A DNA stretch of 64,000 nt from Plantago major (taxonomy: Eukaryota > Streptophyta > Magnoliopsida > Lamiales > Plantaginaceae). Below are positions 44,395-58,725 of the stretch, one piece after another; position 1 is the first letter of the stretch, and each line of letters starts with the position of its first letter. The translations under genes and the position numbers were made by a program. The stretch is from contig JAIFAC010000178.1 of assembly GCA_026545765.1 (NCBI GenBank), positions 89,225 to 153,224 of the forward strand, given 5' to 3'. The notes below the pieces were generated by a model that was not told the origin of the DNA, did no database searches, and saw only the letters and a list, made by a program, of their open reading frames with translations.

Positions 44395-47374
44395 ATGGAA
44401 GTAAATGACAAGGGAGTGAAGTGGAAGAGCGAAGGAGAAATAGGTATGACAGAGAACCAGAGAAAACAACAAGGTGGTGATGTTGTCATAAGTGTTACAG
44501 GAGATGAAAAGGAACCAATTAACCCTGATGCTTTCAAAGATCAAGGGTTCAAACTTTCTGCTGATTCGCCGCACAGATTATCGAATGATTGGGCTCAAAA
44601 GGCGGCGGCTCGAGTGGGTTGCTCTTCGCCTGAGATTGCGAGGTTTAGTCCCAGCCCCAATAGGCCTCCAAAAATCCCAACAACTGAGACTCTCACTCGT
44701 CGAAAAACGCTCACGAGGTCGGTTTACTCGAAGCCCAAGTCAAGATTTGGTGAACAGTCTGTTGCACTTGATAGTAAGATGTTTGATGAGAATGGGATGG
44801 AAGAGCATCCGGCGTCTAGTTGTGGTACGCCTAATGCTAAGTTGGATGCTAATAGTGCTAGTGTTAGAGGGAGTAATAGGAATATACCAATAACGCCAAA
44901 GACACCGTTGATGGCTTCTCCCGGTCCTTTCGGGGGAGTAGACGAGCACGAGGAGATTTATAAAAAAGTTAGTAGCAGGAAGAAGCTCAAGTACCGTAAA
45001 GTGAGAATTAAGGTTTTGATTGAGTGGTTTCTATTTTTATGTGTCTTGGGGTGTTTGATTGCTAGTTTAACTGGTGAGACGTGGCGAAAATAGCAGCTAT
45101 GGGATTTGGAAGTTTGGGAGTGGTGCGTGCTTGTTTTGGTCACCTTTAGTGGGTTGTTGCTTACCAGATGGTTAATGAGTTTTGTAGTTTTGCTGATTGA
45201 GCTAAACTACTTGCTTAAAAAGAAGGTGTTGTATTTCGTATATGGCCTGAAGAAGAGCGTACAAGTTAGTGTTTGGTTGAGTTTGGTGCTTATCACTTGG
45301 ATATCGCTGTTTCGGGAAGGAACTAAGCGATCTCGTCTTACTCACCGGGTTTTGGATTTTATTACATGGACAATTGCTACATTACTAATTGGATCCCTCA
45401 TGTGGCTCATTAAGACCCTGCTGCTCAAGATTTTGGCTTCTTCGTTCCATGTTAACACGTTCTTTGATAGGATTCAGGAATCAATTTTTCATCAGTACAT
45501 TTTATTTACTTTGTCCGGTCCACCTATTATGGAGTTGGAGGAAAAGTTGGGTAAATCGAACAGTAAGGCAAGTCTCATGAGTTTCCCTGTTGGAAAGAAA
45601 GGAAAGGAAGGTGCTGCAAAGAAGAGAAACAGGTAATTGATATGAATAAGATCCATCAAATGAAGCAAGAAAAAGTGACTGCTTGGACCATGAAAATGTT
45701 GGTTGACGTGATATCAAATTCGGGTCTGACAACACTTTCAAGTGCAATCGATGAAAGCGTCTATGGTGGAGGTAACGAACAAGTTGATAAGGAGATCCGC
45801 GAGCGAAGAGGAGGCTATTGCTGCTGCGTATCACATATTCGAAGCGTAGCTCCATATGCTTGCAAGTGAAATCTACAATTATCCTTATATTGGAGCTTGT
45901 TGCTTAAGTCATGGAATCGTTTTATAAAGATAATGTCTTATGCACAGGTTCATTGAAGAACTAGACCTAAGGAGATTCATGATTAAAGAAGAGGTTGATA
46001 TCATATTTCCAATGATTGACGTGGCTGAGACGGGTAACATAGACAGGAAAACTTTAACAGACTGGGTGGTGAGCAATGTGTCTGTTAACTCCATAATCAT
46101 TCCATCTCTGAACTAAAATATACACCCAGGTTTCTTACATCTTCTGTTTGTGCAGGTTAAGGTTTACAAGGATCGCAAAGCACTTGCTCACCAGCTTAAT
46201 GACACTAAGACAGCTGTAAAGCAACTGAACAAGATTGTCCTGGCGATTCTCACTGTAGCTGTAATAATAGTGTGGTTTCTTTTGACGGGAATAGCAAACA
46301 CCAAAGTGCTTCTCTTCCTTTCCTCACAGCTTGTAGTTGCGGTTTTCATGTTTGGGAACACTTGCAAGACTATATTTGAAGCTATCATATTTGTATTTGT
46401 AATGCATCCGTTTGATGTTGGTGATCGTTGTGTTATTGATGGTGTTCAGGTAAGTTTCATAAGTTGCATCGTGTTTTGCACTTTATGCAGTGTTGTTATT
46501 TATTTGGTTCTGTTTCTGTGTATCTTTTCAGATGATTGTGGAGGAGATGAATATCTTGACAACTGTCTTTTTGAGGTTTGATAATGAGAAGATATTTTAT
46601 CCCAACTCAGTTTTGGCTACCAAACCGATTAGTAACTTCTACAGAAGCCCAGATATGGGTGATTCACTCGATTTCTCCATTGATTTCAGAACGCCTGTGG
46701 AGAAAATAGGCACTTTGAAGGAAAAAATCAAAAAGTAAGTAGCTTATATCTGCCTGTTCCTTTTGTTTATAAAAATAAATATCTTCATCCGTCACATCAG
46801 TTAACCTGGAAACAGAATCCTATCATTGTATTATTATTTGTTAAAGGGGTTCTACTCGAAAAGTCTCTCCAAGAAGTGGAGATTTTCATATTACGTTATT
46901 CACCTTGATTAACGATTTAGGACTCTGATTAGTGATTACTGTTTTACCATTTATTTTAACTACAAAACCATGTAAATGATGATGCACTTCAAAGATTTAT
47001 GTCATATTTGAGTGAAAATGCAGATTGCTAAGTAGTTTAACCTTTGTGGCTTAGTTATGAAGTTATAAGTGCACTGAAACTTGGTATTCATGCGATGTTA
47101 TTTAAAATGTTCAGGTACCTGGAGAATAATCCCCAGAATTGGCATCCGAATCACAACGTAGTGGTAAAAGAGATTGAGCGTGAACAAGCTCAAGATGGCC
47201 CTCTTTTTAACCATACCATGAACTTCCAGAACTTTGTGGAAGAGCAGACGCAAAACTGAGCTGGTCCTGGAGTTGAAAAGGATTTTTGAAGATCTGTATA
47301 TCAGATATGATCTCCTCCCTCAAGAAGTTCATCTTACTGACTCAAAAGCAGCTGGTGATGGAACCAGAAGATGA
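44395..47374 (+). CDS. MSL10: Mechanosensitive channel MSL10-like (MscS family)
   Basis: Encodes a plant plasma-membrane-type MscS channel, which opens under membrane tension. Exons: 44395-45865, 45948-46068, 46156-46449, 46532-46734, 47115-47374, all with GT/AG introns. A long hydrophilic N-terminus (about 205 residues) is followed by TM1 (EWFLFLCVLGCLIASL), TM2-TM4, the HVNTFFDRIQESIFHQY block, a cytosolic loop, TM5, and the pore-lining TM6 with the MscS block (FVFVMHPFDVGDRCVIDG). The conserved PNSVLATKPISNFYRSPDMGD and WHPNHNVVVKEIE blocks follow. As sequenced it is not one open frame: TAG at 45091-45093 in frame, and frame changes near 45625, 45795, 45838 and 47240, each at or near a CAG triplet. 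In all cases the homologous protein resumes on the other side. Either a recent pseudogene or, more likely, sequence error; family assignment is firm, the MSL10 versus MSL9 distinction is not. Confidence 0.88.
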
Positions 47375-48621
47375 TCTGTACTGGCCTTCTCAGTGCTGTT
47401 TCCTAGTAAGTGCTTTTTGTAAGCATCTCTCCAGTTGCATGCTATGTGATGATCGAAAATCTAGCATGAAATTTTGGTGACTTGAAATAATGTGAAGGAT
47501 TAGAGAAAATTTGGATGATGACAGATGTATCTAATAGTTTGAGAACATGGTGAAAATATCTGGCGTATCTTTTGTTTATTATCTCTACTGCTAGTAAATT
47601 CCTAAACAAAATAAGAGGGTATTTGCAACAGCTTTTGCAAAACAACTTATGACTCTTGTCTTGAGGAAAGTTTGGATTTAATTGTTTGCAAATACATTTT
47701 CTAGCTTCTCTTTGTAGAAGAGTTTATCATTTCGAGCTGAAAAACTTGTACTGCTGTTTCCATTTTTGAAATAAAAATTCCAAATATTTTCTCATAGTTG
47801 GCTTTTACTGCTTTCTCTTAAACTCAATTTCTGAAACAAGAGCTGTTATATTTTTCCACTCTGTTACGTTGACTTGCATTATCCATGTTATTTGCCGCTG
47901 AAAATCGTACTTACTGAAGCCATTCAAATTATTGATGTCTTTTGTGTAGGGATTCACCTATGACTGCACTGTTGTTTGCTGTGGACTATACATGTATGTT
48001 TCAGTGTCTTTATTAAGCTGGACGATGAGTTGAGAATGAAGCAGGAACAAGTTTACCATGGGAAAACTGATGAACTAACTAGCACATATCATTTTTGTGA
48101 TGTTGTATAAGCATAAACCATGTAGCAGTAGCACTGAGGAACAGTAGTTTCAGATGCTCAATTCTCATATCTTTTTGAGATGTGGAACTTTCATTTTGGT
48201 ATCAATATATGCTACGTTCTCTATGAATTCCGATTTCATCATTGGTATCAACATATGCTAATGCCATGTTCTCTATAGTTCCGATTTCTAAAATGAAACA
48301 TTTCATTTCATTTTCATAGTTGGTAGGATATGTGTAGCATGCTAAAAGACTTTTCAGGTTCAGTCAATCAATTTCATGAAAGGTTGAAGAGATTTTGTCC
48401 ATAATTTATGTGGATGCTAATGAAACAATCTGATTGGATAACCTTATCAACCAAGCCATGTGACAACCTGCCACGTAGGATCACCAGGTAACGCCACATC
48501 AGCACAAAGATCTTCAATATCCTCCTCACACTCCCATATTTTCATCAGTATCTATAACTAACCACCAACAGGCATTTCAACTACCTCTCCACCATTGTTT
48601 GAAGATCAAGAAAATACAACA
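47375..48621 (+). other. Downstream of the MSL10-like gene and psbX promoter region
   Basis: No coding sequence seen. It includes the presumed 3' untranslated region, a two-copy ~48-bp tandem repeat ('ttggtatcaatatatgct' / 'ttggtatcaacatatgct') at about 48195-48290, and upstream of psbX an I-box-like 'gataacc' (about 48438) and a G-box-like 'gccacgtagg' (about 48470-48480). Both motif types are typical of light-regulated promoters; their use here is inference. Confidence 0.45.
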
Positions 48622-48976
48622 ATGGCATCAGTTTCCATGGCAATGCCTTTCACCGTTGTCGCTGCCAAGAAGCAGTCGAACCCTATGCCAGGCGCGTTCT
48701 TTCAGCCGTTTAAGCTGAAAGAACAAAAAGGTCACGGATTCAAAAACCAGGGCCGTTAGAGTTCAAGCCTCTTTGAAAGAAAGGGCTCTTGCAGGAGCAA
48801 CTGCGGCTGGGATAGCTGCATCAATGTTGGTTCCGGATGTGGTGCTGGCTGTGGATGGCATGACACCGTCTTTGAAGAACTTCTTGTTGAGCATCGTGTC
48901 CGGTGGGGTTGTGTTTGCTGCTATTGGTGGCGTCGTTCTTGGCGTGTCGAACTTCGACCCGGTTAAGAGGACTTAA
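48622..48976 (+). CDS. psbX: Photosystem II reaction centre protein X, nuclear-encoded
   Basis: Encodes the small one-helix PSII subunit that sits near cytochrome b559 and helps plastoquinone exchange at the QB site. The start ATG is in AACAATGGCATC. The protein has a Ser/Ala-rich plastid transit peptide, then a thylakoid-lumen-type hydrophobic segment ([20 protein letters not shown]) with an AxA-like cleavage context (VLAVDG). The mature part is about 40 residues: [20 protein letters not shown] and the invariant-looking tail [11 protein letters not shown]. Single exon. The frame changes once near 48748-48755 (in an 'aaaccaggg' context): the transit peptide runs into a stop, while the +1 frame gives [11 protein letters not shown] and the rest of PsbX. 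I consider this a likely sequence error because it lies at a CAG and all else is conserved. Confidence 0.9.
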
Positions 48977-49441
48977 ATGTTGTATTTATGTTTTCTTATT
49001 TAATATTGTGTGACATTTTTTTACTTGTTATCGACTCGTATTTTGTTTATATTGACACTCAACACTTTGAAACATCACAAATAAGGAGGAAGATTACGTG
49101 TATCTAGCATGTGTTTACTGGTCTTCAACTTGAGAGTAAGTAATCAGGTACTACTACTAGGGCTGGGTTCGGGTCGTGCCCGATAAGCCCGGGCCGATAC
49201 TAACGTCTAGAAATTGCCAAGAAAGGGATGATACGATCATAAAAAGTGGAACAAGGGTATGTAAACCTTAAAAAAGAAAGATGCAAGATCCATTAATAAG
49301 GTCTTAAATCAAACAGAAGCTAGGAGATAACTTTTTCACTCATTACTGTCTAAAGCCGCAAGTGCTTAGGTTTTTATCACTTGTATTCATAATGTTATAG
49401 GTAGTCTTGGATAGCAGCAGATCTTCTTCTGTACAGTAGTT
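48977..49441. other. Convergent intergenic region psbX / ACL5
   Basis: The two genes converge here. About 45 bp at 49160-49204 ('gggctgggttcgggtcgtg...') resembles a terminal fragment of a hAT-like or similar GC-rich element. Nothing else is recognised. Confidence 0.35.
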
Positions 49442-51869
<2,428 letters not shown>

Positions 51870-51979
51870 ACAAAAGGAAGATTTTTAGATTGAGAATGAA
51901 TGTAGAGCAATTACAAGACAAGAGGATAAACAAATTTCTGCTTCTGTCGGAGTGATGAGTTTGTGCCAAATGACACCCT

Positions 51980-51989
51980 CCTTTTATAG
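51980..51989 (-). promoter_or_regulatory. TATA box of ACL5
   Basis: CTATAAAAGG on the minus strand, about 110 nt upstream of the first ATG, leaving a short leader of roughly 80 nt. Good match to the plant TATA consensus. Confidence 0.6.
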
Positions 51990-54450
51990 GCGTCAACGCC
52001 AACCCACCCCCATGCTATATCCTAATAATAGTACCTTTATTCTCAAAAGACAATAGTTTTTTATATGGATAAGAATGAAAATATTTTAGAAATTTTAACT
52101 TCTTTGGTAATTTTCATTCTATCTAGGGACTTTAGATTGTGATTCTAAATATATATGATATGACAATTGTAAATATCCGGAGGTTACTACATCGTGGCCT
52201 TATGTTGTTAATAAAATTATCGAAGTTATTAATCAAAATGTTTATGTAGAATGAGCGAGTTTAAACATTGAGGCGAAATTACATATATGAGGTTTTTGAG
52301 AGTCCTCGTGAAATCCTAAATTTTCAAAAATATTACCTATAATTTTTTTTGAATTTTAATGTTGTCGATATTGATTTTTTCATAAATAGAAAATTCATTT
52401 AGTTAACAATATAGGTTTTGAATAATAATATCGATGATTTTTAATAACATGGATCGGAGATTTGGATAAGTTATCTACGTATCGTCTTTGTAAATACTTT
52501 GTGTTTTTATGTATGGGTAATCTTGAAAAATAAAATGAAAAACGAAGTAAAAGAAAAAAATTCCTTCCTAAATGTCAATATTTAGATAACAAGATCTAAA
52601 GCAAAGTGATCATGCGGAATATTTCAAAATTACGTTCTTAGGGAATTGCTCAACCTAAAGTATTTTAGTTACCAAGTTAAAAAGAAGAAGGGGGGTTGAA
52701 CAAACAAACAAAAGTCAGTATTTTTACCTACATGCAATTTTGAATTAGTTCCTATCCTCTTTGTTGTTGTTGGTTCAAACTTATTTATCATCATCTATGA
52801 ATGTTATAGAATTTCATCTAATTTAAAAGGTGAATTTATGAAAGAATGTGAAATCTATTCATTTATAATTCTTATATGTTCTCAATACCTTTAATCGGTT
52901 TCAGCCTTAATATATAGTTTTATCTCATAAAAATACAAATTTATCACTATATGAAATCTATTTATTCATATTAATTGCCCGAACTAATATTCTTAGGCTC
53001 ATTTAGCCAAACTAGTGAAAAATCATTTGGTAACTTATTAGTGATTAAATAAATTTGAAAAGCTAGCTAATTTTAATGTATGTGTTTAGCAAATTAGGCG
53101 ATGATAAATTTGTTATTTTGTAAAATGACATAAAAGGACATTATTTTTATTTTTATTTTATTTAACCTTTCTCATCGTATTATTAGTCTATATTTTTTTA
53201 AATAATAGTGTATCACATTTTTGTCTAATTATTCTAATATATATTCAATTTACTTTTCACCGCCACTTTAATAACATCATTAAGAATTATCAGAAGTTGA
53301 AAGAAATATTCATTGAGCATTCTAACTTAGTAAGGAAAAAAAATCAGTAATTGTTATGTACTACATGTATACATTTTAAAGAGATGTGGATGCATTAATA
53401 CTCATGTTAGTTGCAAACAAGTAAATAATACTAAACAGGTTTTTTTTTTTTTTTCTAATTTAGGTCAGGGATATTTTCGGAATGAAAAAAACAAGAAGGA
53501 GCTTTTAAAAAAAAAACTAATCTTCTTAATCAGCTAGCTGATTTAAGAATGGTTAAAAAAAGCTCATGGAGCTAAAAAGCTAGTTGTGCACATAGGGTTG
53601 TTTTGTTTTTTTCAATATAAGATATGGTTGGTGCATTCATCATTTATTTAATTTTTCTGAAAGTGAGTAGAAAATGATTGGTATTGTAGTAATAAGCATG
53701 CGCAATATACATGTTACAGACATAGATATTATTAGTATTATTATTTTTACTATTATTATAGTAAGTGTAGGTGGCATCAGCATATAAATTGTAGCGCGTG
53801 ATAATGCGGGCCCGAAGTTTTACATGCGGAGCCACCACCAAACGCTTAACTTACTATTAAAATAATAATAAAGTAACGATATTAGCCATTATACTACTAG
53901 CGATAAGAAATAACTTTACAGTACTCTTGTCTTATTATTATTTGGATTAAACCTTCAATCTTTAATAGTGGTATTATGAGAGACCATCCATAAAAAAAAT
54001 TAAAAATACATCACTTTCGTTAATTATATAGAGGTCGACAAAAGTCATTCTGAAAACATGCCATTAAGGATTAGAAGGTGGGTTTTTATGTAACAGTATA
54101 GTGGTAAGTATATAAGCAATACCCGCATTCCTCATAGGAAAATAACTCAGAACCCCAATAAACCACCTAATAACACTTTCGTAAGTGATTTCAATGATAA
54201 CGTATTGATCCATTTTCTATTTTCAAAACTTGCTTTCCAAACATGGCCTTATTTTTTAACCGTCACATTTTCTAGTTTCCTTCTCTTCCCTTTCACATTT
54301 TCAAATTATTAAACGTTAAAACTAAAATAAATTAAATAAAAAATCTAAATTTTAAACTAGTTCTAAAAATATAAAATTATTTACAAAAATGAAATAAAAT
54401 GATATTTCAAATATAATATTCAAAAATAACAAAAATATTAAAGATACTTA
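51990..54450. other. AT-rich intergenic region upstream of ACL5
   Basis: No gene recognised. It holds a T-run (about 53440-53454) and low-complexity AT stretches. The ACL5 promoter presumably extends into its first part. Confidence 0.4.
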
Positions 54451-54808
54451 CTCAGTCCTGAAACATGATTGTCGTTTAACCCTTTTTAACCTCTCAAGAA
54501 AAGGTTCCCGCTTCCATTTTACAAATCTTTCTTCCACCATGTTATATAAAATATTCATAACAAAAAAAATACTCCAGATTCATAAATTTCTTTCCATTTT
54601 TTCGTTTTGGTGATTATTAAAACTTTCATTTCTTTTATGGAAACCCACTCTCCATTATTAATATTTTAATCTTTCTCTTTCATACTTTTCAATTCTCTTT
54701 CTTACTTTTTACTATACACTTACTACTTTATCTATATAAACCCATTTTTACTCAAATTTCTTAATATTTGTGCAAAATAAAGGGAAAGAAATGTAGGGAA
54801 TGGAGGAG
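54451..54808. mobile_element. Stowaway-like MITE, diverged
   Basis: 358 bp flanked by TA (54449-54450 and 54809-54810). The ends CTCAGTCC and GGAGGAG (reverse CTCCTCC) resemble Stowaway termini. A right-truncated relative lies at about 62295-62520, sharing the 'tttcaattctctttcttac' and 'ttactactttat' blocks in the same orientation. Confidence 0.5.
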
Positions 54809-54810
54809 TA

Positions 54811-56173
54811 CTTTTTTGGAAGAAAGAGCATACCTTTCTCATTTTCAAACAATGTCAAAGTAGAGCCGATCAGGACTATACAAATACAAACATCACTCTA
54901 AGTTATCTAGACAAAATCACAACAAGCATCACTTGTCTAATTTGATCATTCAAACTTTTATCTTATCAATACTAAACTAATGGACTAAAATAGTAATACT
55001 TTTAGCAATAATTTCAAATATAGTACAAATTAACCACTACATTATTTTATTAAAAAAGTAATTGGTGCTTATTATATCGACCTAAAATAAGTGGTAACCT
55101 TGTCCGTGGGGGGAAGTAAGAAATAACAAAAACTTATAAAAAAATCTCAAAATTATTAACAAATAAATTTTTATATTACAATTTTCTTTATTTTTCATTT
55201 TATTTTATATTTCTTCCACAGAAAGCTCAATCGATATCCATATAAGCTATTTTCATGGAGCATGAAAATATGGATTTATTCTATCTTTTCATATTATTTT
55301 GTAATTTTTTGTTATTCATAATGAACTTTTATATTTAAAATATTTATTAAATTTTTAAAGAAGGTTATTTGCAATTTTTGTTGGTAAGTTTGAAAATAGA
55401 AAAATAGTTATAGCGAGTAAATACAAATTGTTTGGATCAATTTTATAATAAAATGAAAATTTATGATAAAAATGTAAATTCTTTAGAAGTTTAAATTAAT
55501 GATGTGTTTGGCAGCAACTTGAATTTTGGCACATTATGTAATTGATTTGTTAAATCATCTTATGGTGTGAAAGTGTTATTAGCGAATTTATTAGGGGACC
55601 TAGAAATTAGCTTAGGAAAATCTCCCCAAAACCACAGAAAACATAACAAGCAAAAATCATCCATCTAGAAATCTACCCTCTCGCCGGAAACAACTCGAAA
55701 TCGTCGGAAACTGCCGGACAACAGCTCAAAAACCTCTATCTCGACGTGGTTTCTATGTAATCAAGCTCGGAAAAAGCTCAAAAAATGGCCCGATCTCACC
55801 GGAAACAACATCAAGAGTGCGAACAAATAGATCTCGACATAATTTATGTAAAATCGGTGTTTATTTCGCAATTGTAGTTGAAATTTCGAATTAGATCTGA
55901 AAATCGCATAATTTTTGTTTCAAGTGTTCTAGCTAATCTGTGTTATGTTTTGGCTTATTTTTGTACTGTTCTTGCTTATATGTAGGATGTTCAACTAAGC
56001 AGTACATAAAAATATGTGAAAATGGTGTTCTACTACGATTTGGTTGTTTATCCACGATCTACTCAAAATATGCTCGTATGTAAGTTTCAACAATGTTTTG
56101 ATTCAAATATTAATTGATGAATGAATTTTTCGCAATAGAAGTTGAAATTTGAAAATAGATGCTGAAAAATCGC
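54811..56173. other. Intergenic region left of CACTA-2
   Basis: AT-rich to about 55540. Positions 55550-55860 are more GC-rich ('ccggaaacaactcg' repeated) and look like the leader of an unidentified transposon or gene remnant. About 110 bp (55850-55965) are duplicated at 56105-56176 plus 59819-59870, with CACTA-2 inserted in the second copy. Confidence 0.35.
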
Positions 56174-56914
56174 GTACACTACAAAAAAAAAAAAAAGCGG
56201 TGTTTAGCGGCGGTTATCCTTAAGCTAAGCGAAATCCGTCATTGCTAAGGGTTTAGCGAATAAAAATTACATGTCTCTTTCTTCATCATAATGCTCCTAA
56301 TGACGGATAGATTATCCGTAAGCTAAATAACGACAGTTTAGCGGACAGATAGAATGTAAACTTTTTAGCGGATATTATCCATCTCTAAAAAGTCATTTTT
56401 TTCTTTTTTAAAATATCAAAAGCTGCTCTATTTAACGACAGATAATTATCCGTCGCTAAATAGAGACGGAGTTGGCGACGAATAGATCTTTTTTTCTTTT
56501 TTTTAAATTTTAAATTAACTGGAAATTTAGTAGCCGGATTATGTTTTTAAAATCACTATTTAGCACAGTTAGTTATCAATCGCTAAATTCAATTTTAGTA
56601 ATTTGTTTTTAATTTTGATGCATGTTTTCATATTTCACTGTTTCATTTTGATAAAATGTAGATAGTAAATCGAAATAATGAAATTGTTTTAATTAGACAA
56701 AATACAAATTATCCGTACATAAATGAAATATATCTGTACATATAGTTTAAAGTAAGAAGTCAGAAAAATATAAGTCCAAATTTAACTGTCGCGCGGGGGT
56801 GGCTGGTGATGGAACATGGCCATGAAAGCATGCATCATTCTTTGAAAGCCATTTGGGTATCCTCTGTTGTTGTCTAGCTAGCTCCAATTTCTTAGATGTT
56901 CCTCTGAACTCTAG

Positions 56915-58480
56915 CTACCTCACTTTGTGCTGTGCATGTGCCTCCACATCCCATGAAAGTGTTGCCTGACTCAGACACACTCTGTGTGGCAGATTTCTAG
57001 ATTGTTGGGATGTTGAATAACTAGGAGTAGTCACCACAGGGCCGAAACTCCCCAATCCATATACTCGGCCTTTGTTGTCCATTGGGTTGACGGCTAAGAA
57101 GATGTTGTTTTGTTGTTCAATTGTCAGCTCCTCACCCGCATCGGCAAGCTGCCTCTCCACCTCAGCCTGAAATCGTAAAGTGCATATATCATGAGTTCTG
57201 TTTTTCAAAATAACATACTACCAAATATGAACTTTAACCAAAATTAAGCGTCTTTATGATAGCCTCGGACTTTATGTCAACCCATCTCCTGTTCTTCAGC
57301 TTGGCTCTTTTAAAGAGCGCTAGTGCGCTCTTCTCCTCCCCAGCTGACACCTGAAGAATGTATATATGCAAACATTTAGCTAGTAATTAAGTGTATATAA
57401 TATAAAAACACAAAACACATGTACGAATAAACTGACAAATTAGATGTACACTTACCGATTTACGGTAATCGTAGCAGTCGCGACCCATAGTGGTGCACAG
57501 CCACCGGTACCATCAGATAGCTCAATCGGCCAGTTCTCTACATTACGGGCGCAATTTGCTTGGTAGCATCAAAACATGCGCTTCTCCCAAAGCTCCCACT
57601 CCTCCGGTCCACACCATGTTGGCCTAACCCTTTCTTTTCATTTCATTAACCATATGCTTATACAAATCGACCCCACGTCTCGAATCGAGGCCATATCTGG
57701 GGAAGCAATCGGTTAGGAATGAAGTATGTTTTCTACATTCAATTCCACACAACATCAATTACATAACGTTAAGCGAGACATCAATTTAATAAGATAACAC
57801 TGAGAACATATTGATGGTGACTAACATATCACCCAAGTTCAGCAGCTAACATGCCACTCATTGTCCTAAAATTTACTAACACGGTGGTAAATAACATATC
57901 ACCCAAGTTATGGCTAACATACCATGACATTAAAACAACGATTATAACAACAAATAAAGGAATGTCGATTTAAACTTACATGATTCATTAAAGTACTCAT
58001 GCTTGACCGGTCCGAGATCTTGACCACTTCTACTTACCTTGGCATCTCCTCTTGCCCCTGATGATCTCATTGAGTTTATTGCTAGCCTCTGGAGGCCATA
58101 ATCTGTTATCAATGTATAAGATACAAGAAACGAATATTAATTAGTATAGTACAACAATGATGTGACATAAATTATCTTACGTTATGTCCTATATACAAAT
58201 GCATAATACTTACTTCGATCTACCATTCGGGAACAACAAAAGCTTCCCATTCCACTTAGCTATGACCACAATCTCGGTGAAGGGACACCCGTCTTCTGGA
58301 AAGTTACCCCAGACCGATGTGAGCCCACCTTTCGAACTTCGGTGGGTCTCGAGCTCCAGAACCAGGTACTCGACTCATGACACTCATGCTCGACTACCCT
58401 CCATTGGCTACACCGGTGACCCTCTCATGTGGAAGGAATGTAGGTGGGTTTCCTTTGTCCAGCATCTGCAAAACATCTGA
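56915..58480 (-). pseudogene. CACTA transposase remnant (plant En/Spm transposase type)
   Basis: The clearest piece is 57208-56915, which reads as ...EVERQLADAGEEL, then NPMDNKGRVYGLGSFGP. The 'GRVYGLGS' block close to the C-terminus is characteristic of the plant En/Spm-type transposase family (Pfam family Transposase_24). Upstream pieces at about 57350-57255 (basic KNRRW), 57640-57490 (degraded) and 58480-58200 (GCPFTEIVVIAKWNGK) look like earlier exons separated by introns of about 80-100 nt. Frames are broken in 57460-57720, a CTG/CAG-altered tract. Confidence 0.6.
57820..57935 (-). repeat. Inverted copy of the 96-bp CACTA repeat
   Basis: Contains 'gactaacatatcaccca' and 'taaaatttactaacac', the reverse complement of the units at 39703-40063, but only a little more than one unit. 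Confidence 0.75.
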
Positions 58481-58529
58481 CAAATACGGAAAAATGTGTT
58501 AGTATCTGACTCCATGTAAAACATATATA

Positions 58530-58613
58530 CATTTGACTCATAGTAAATCACAAATACTTTGTATTATCAACAACTAACTAACTGTACACACACACATGTT
58601 GATAATACCAAGT

Positions 58614-58658
<45 letters not shown>

Positions 58659-58725
58659 CTACACACATTTTGACTCTAATAAATCACAAAGACTTGGTAT
58701 TATCAACAATTAGCTATATATATAC
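58530..58725. repeat. (TA)n microsatellite between inverted and direct short repeats
   Basis: A (TA)n run at about 58617-58656 is preceded by 'gttgataataccaagtctt' and followed by its reverse complement 'aagacttggtattatcaac', giving a possible hairpin. The flanks 58530-58590 and 58670-58722 are also a direct duplication. Confidence 0.8.

Noticed and set aside
45091..45093. In-frame TAG in the MSL10-like gene as programmed readthrough
   Set aside because: Nearby frameshifts of the same CAG-linked kind make sequence error or mutation a simpler explanation.
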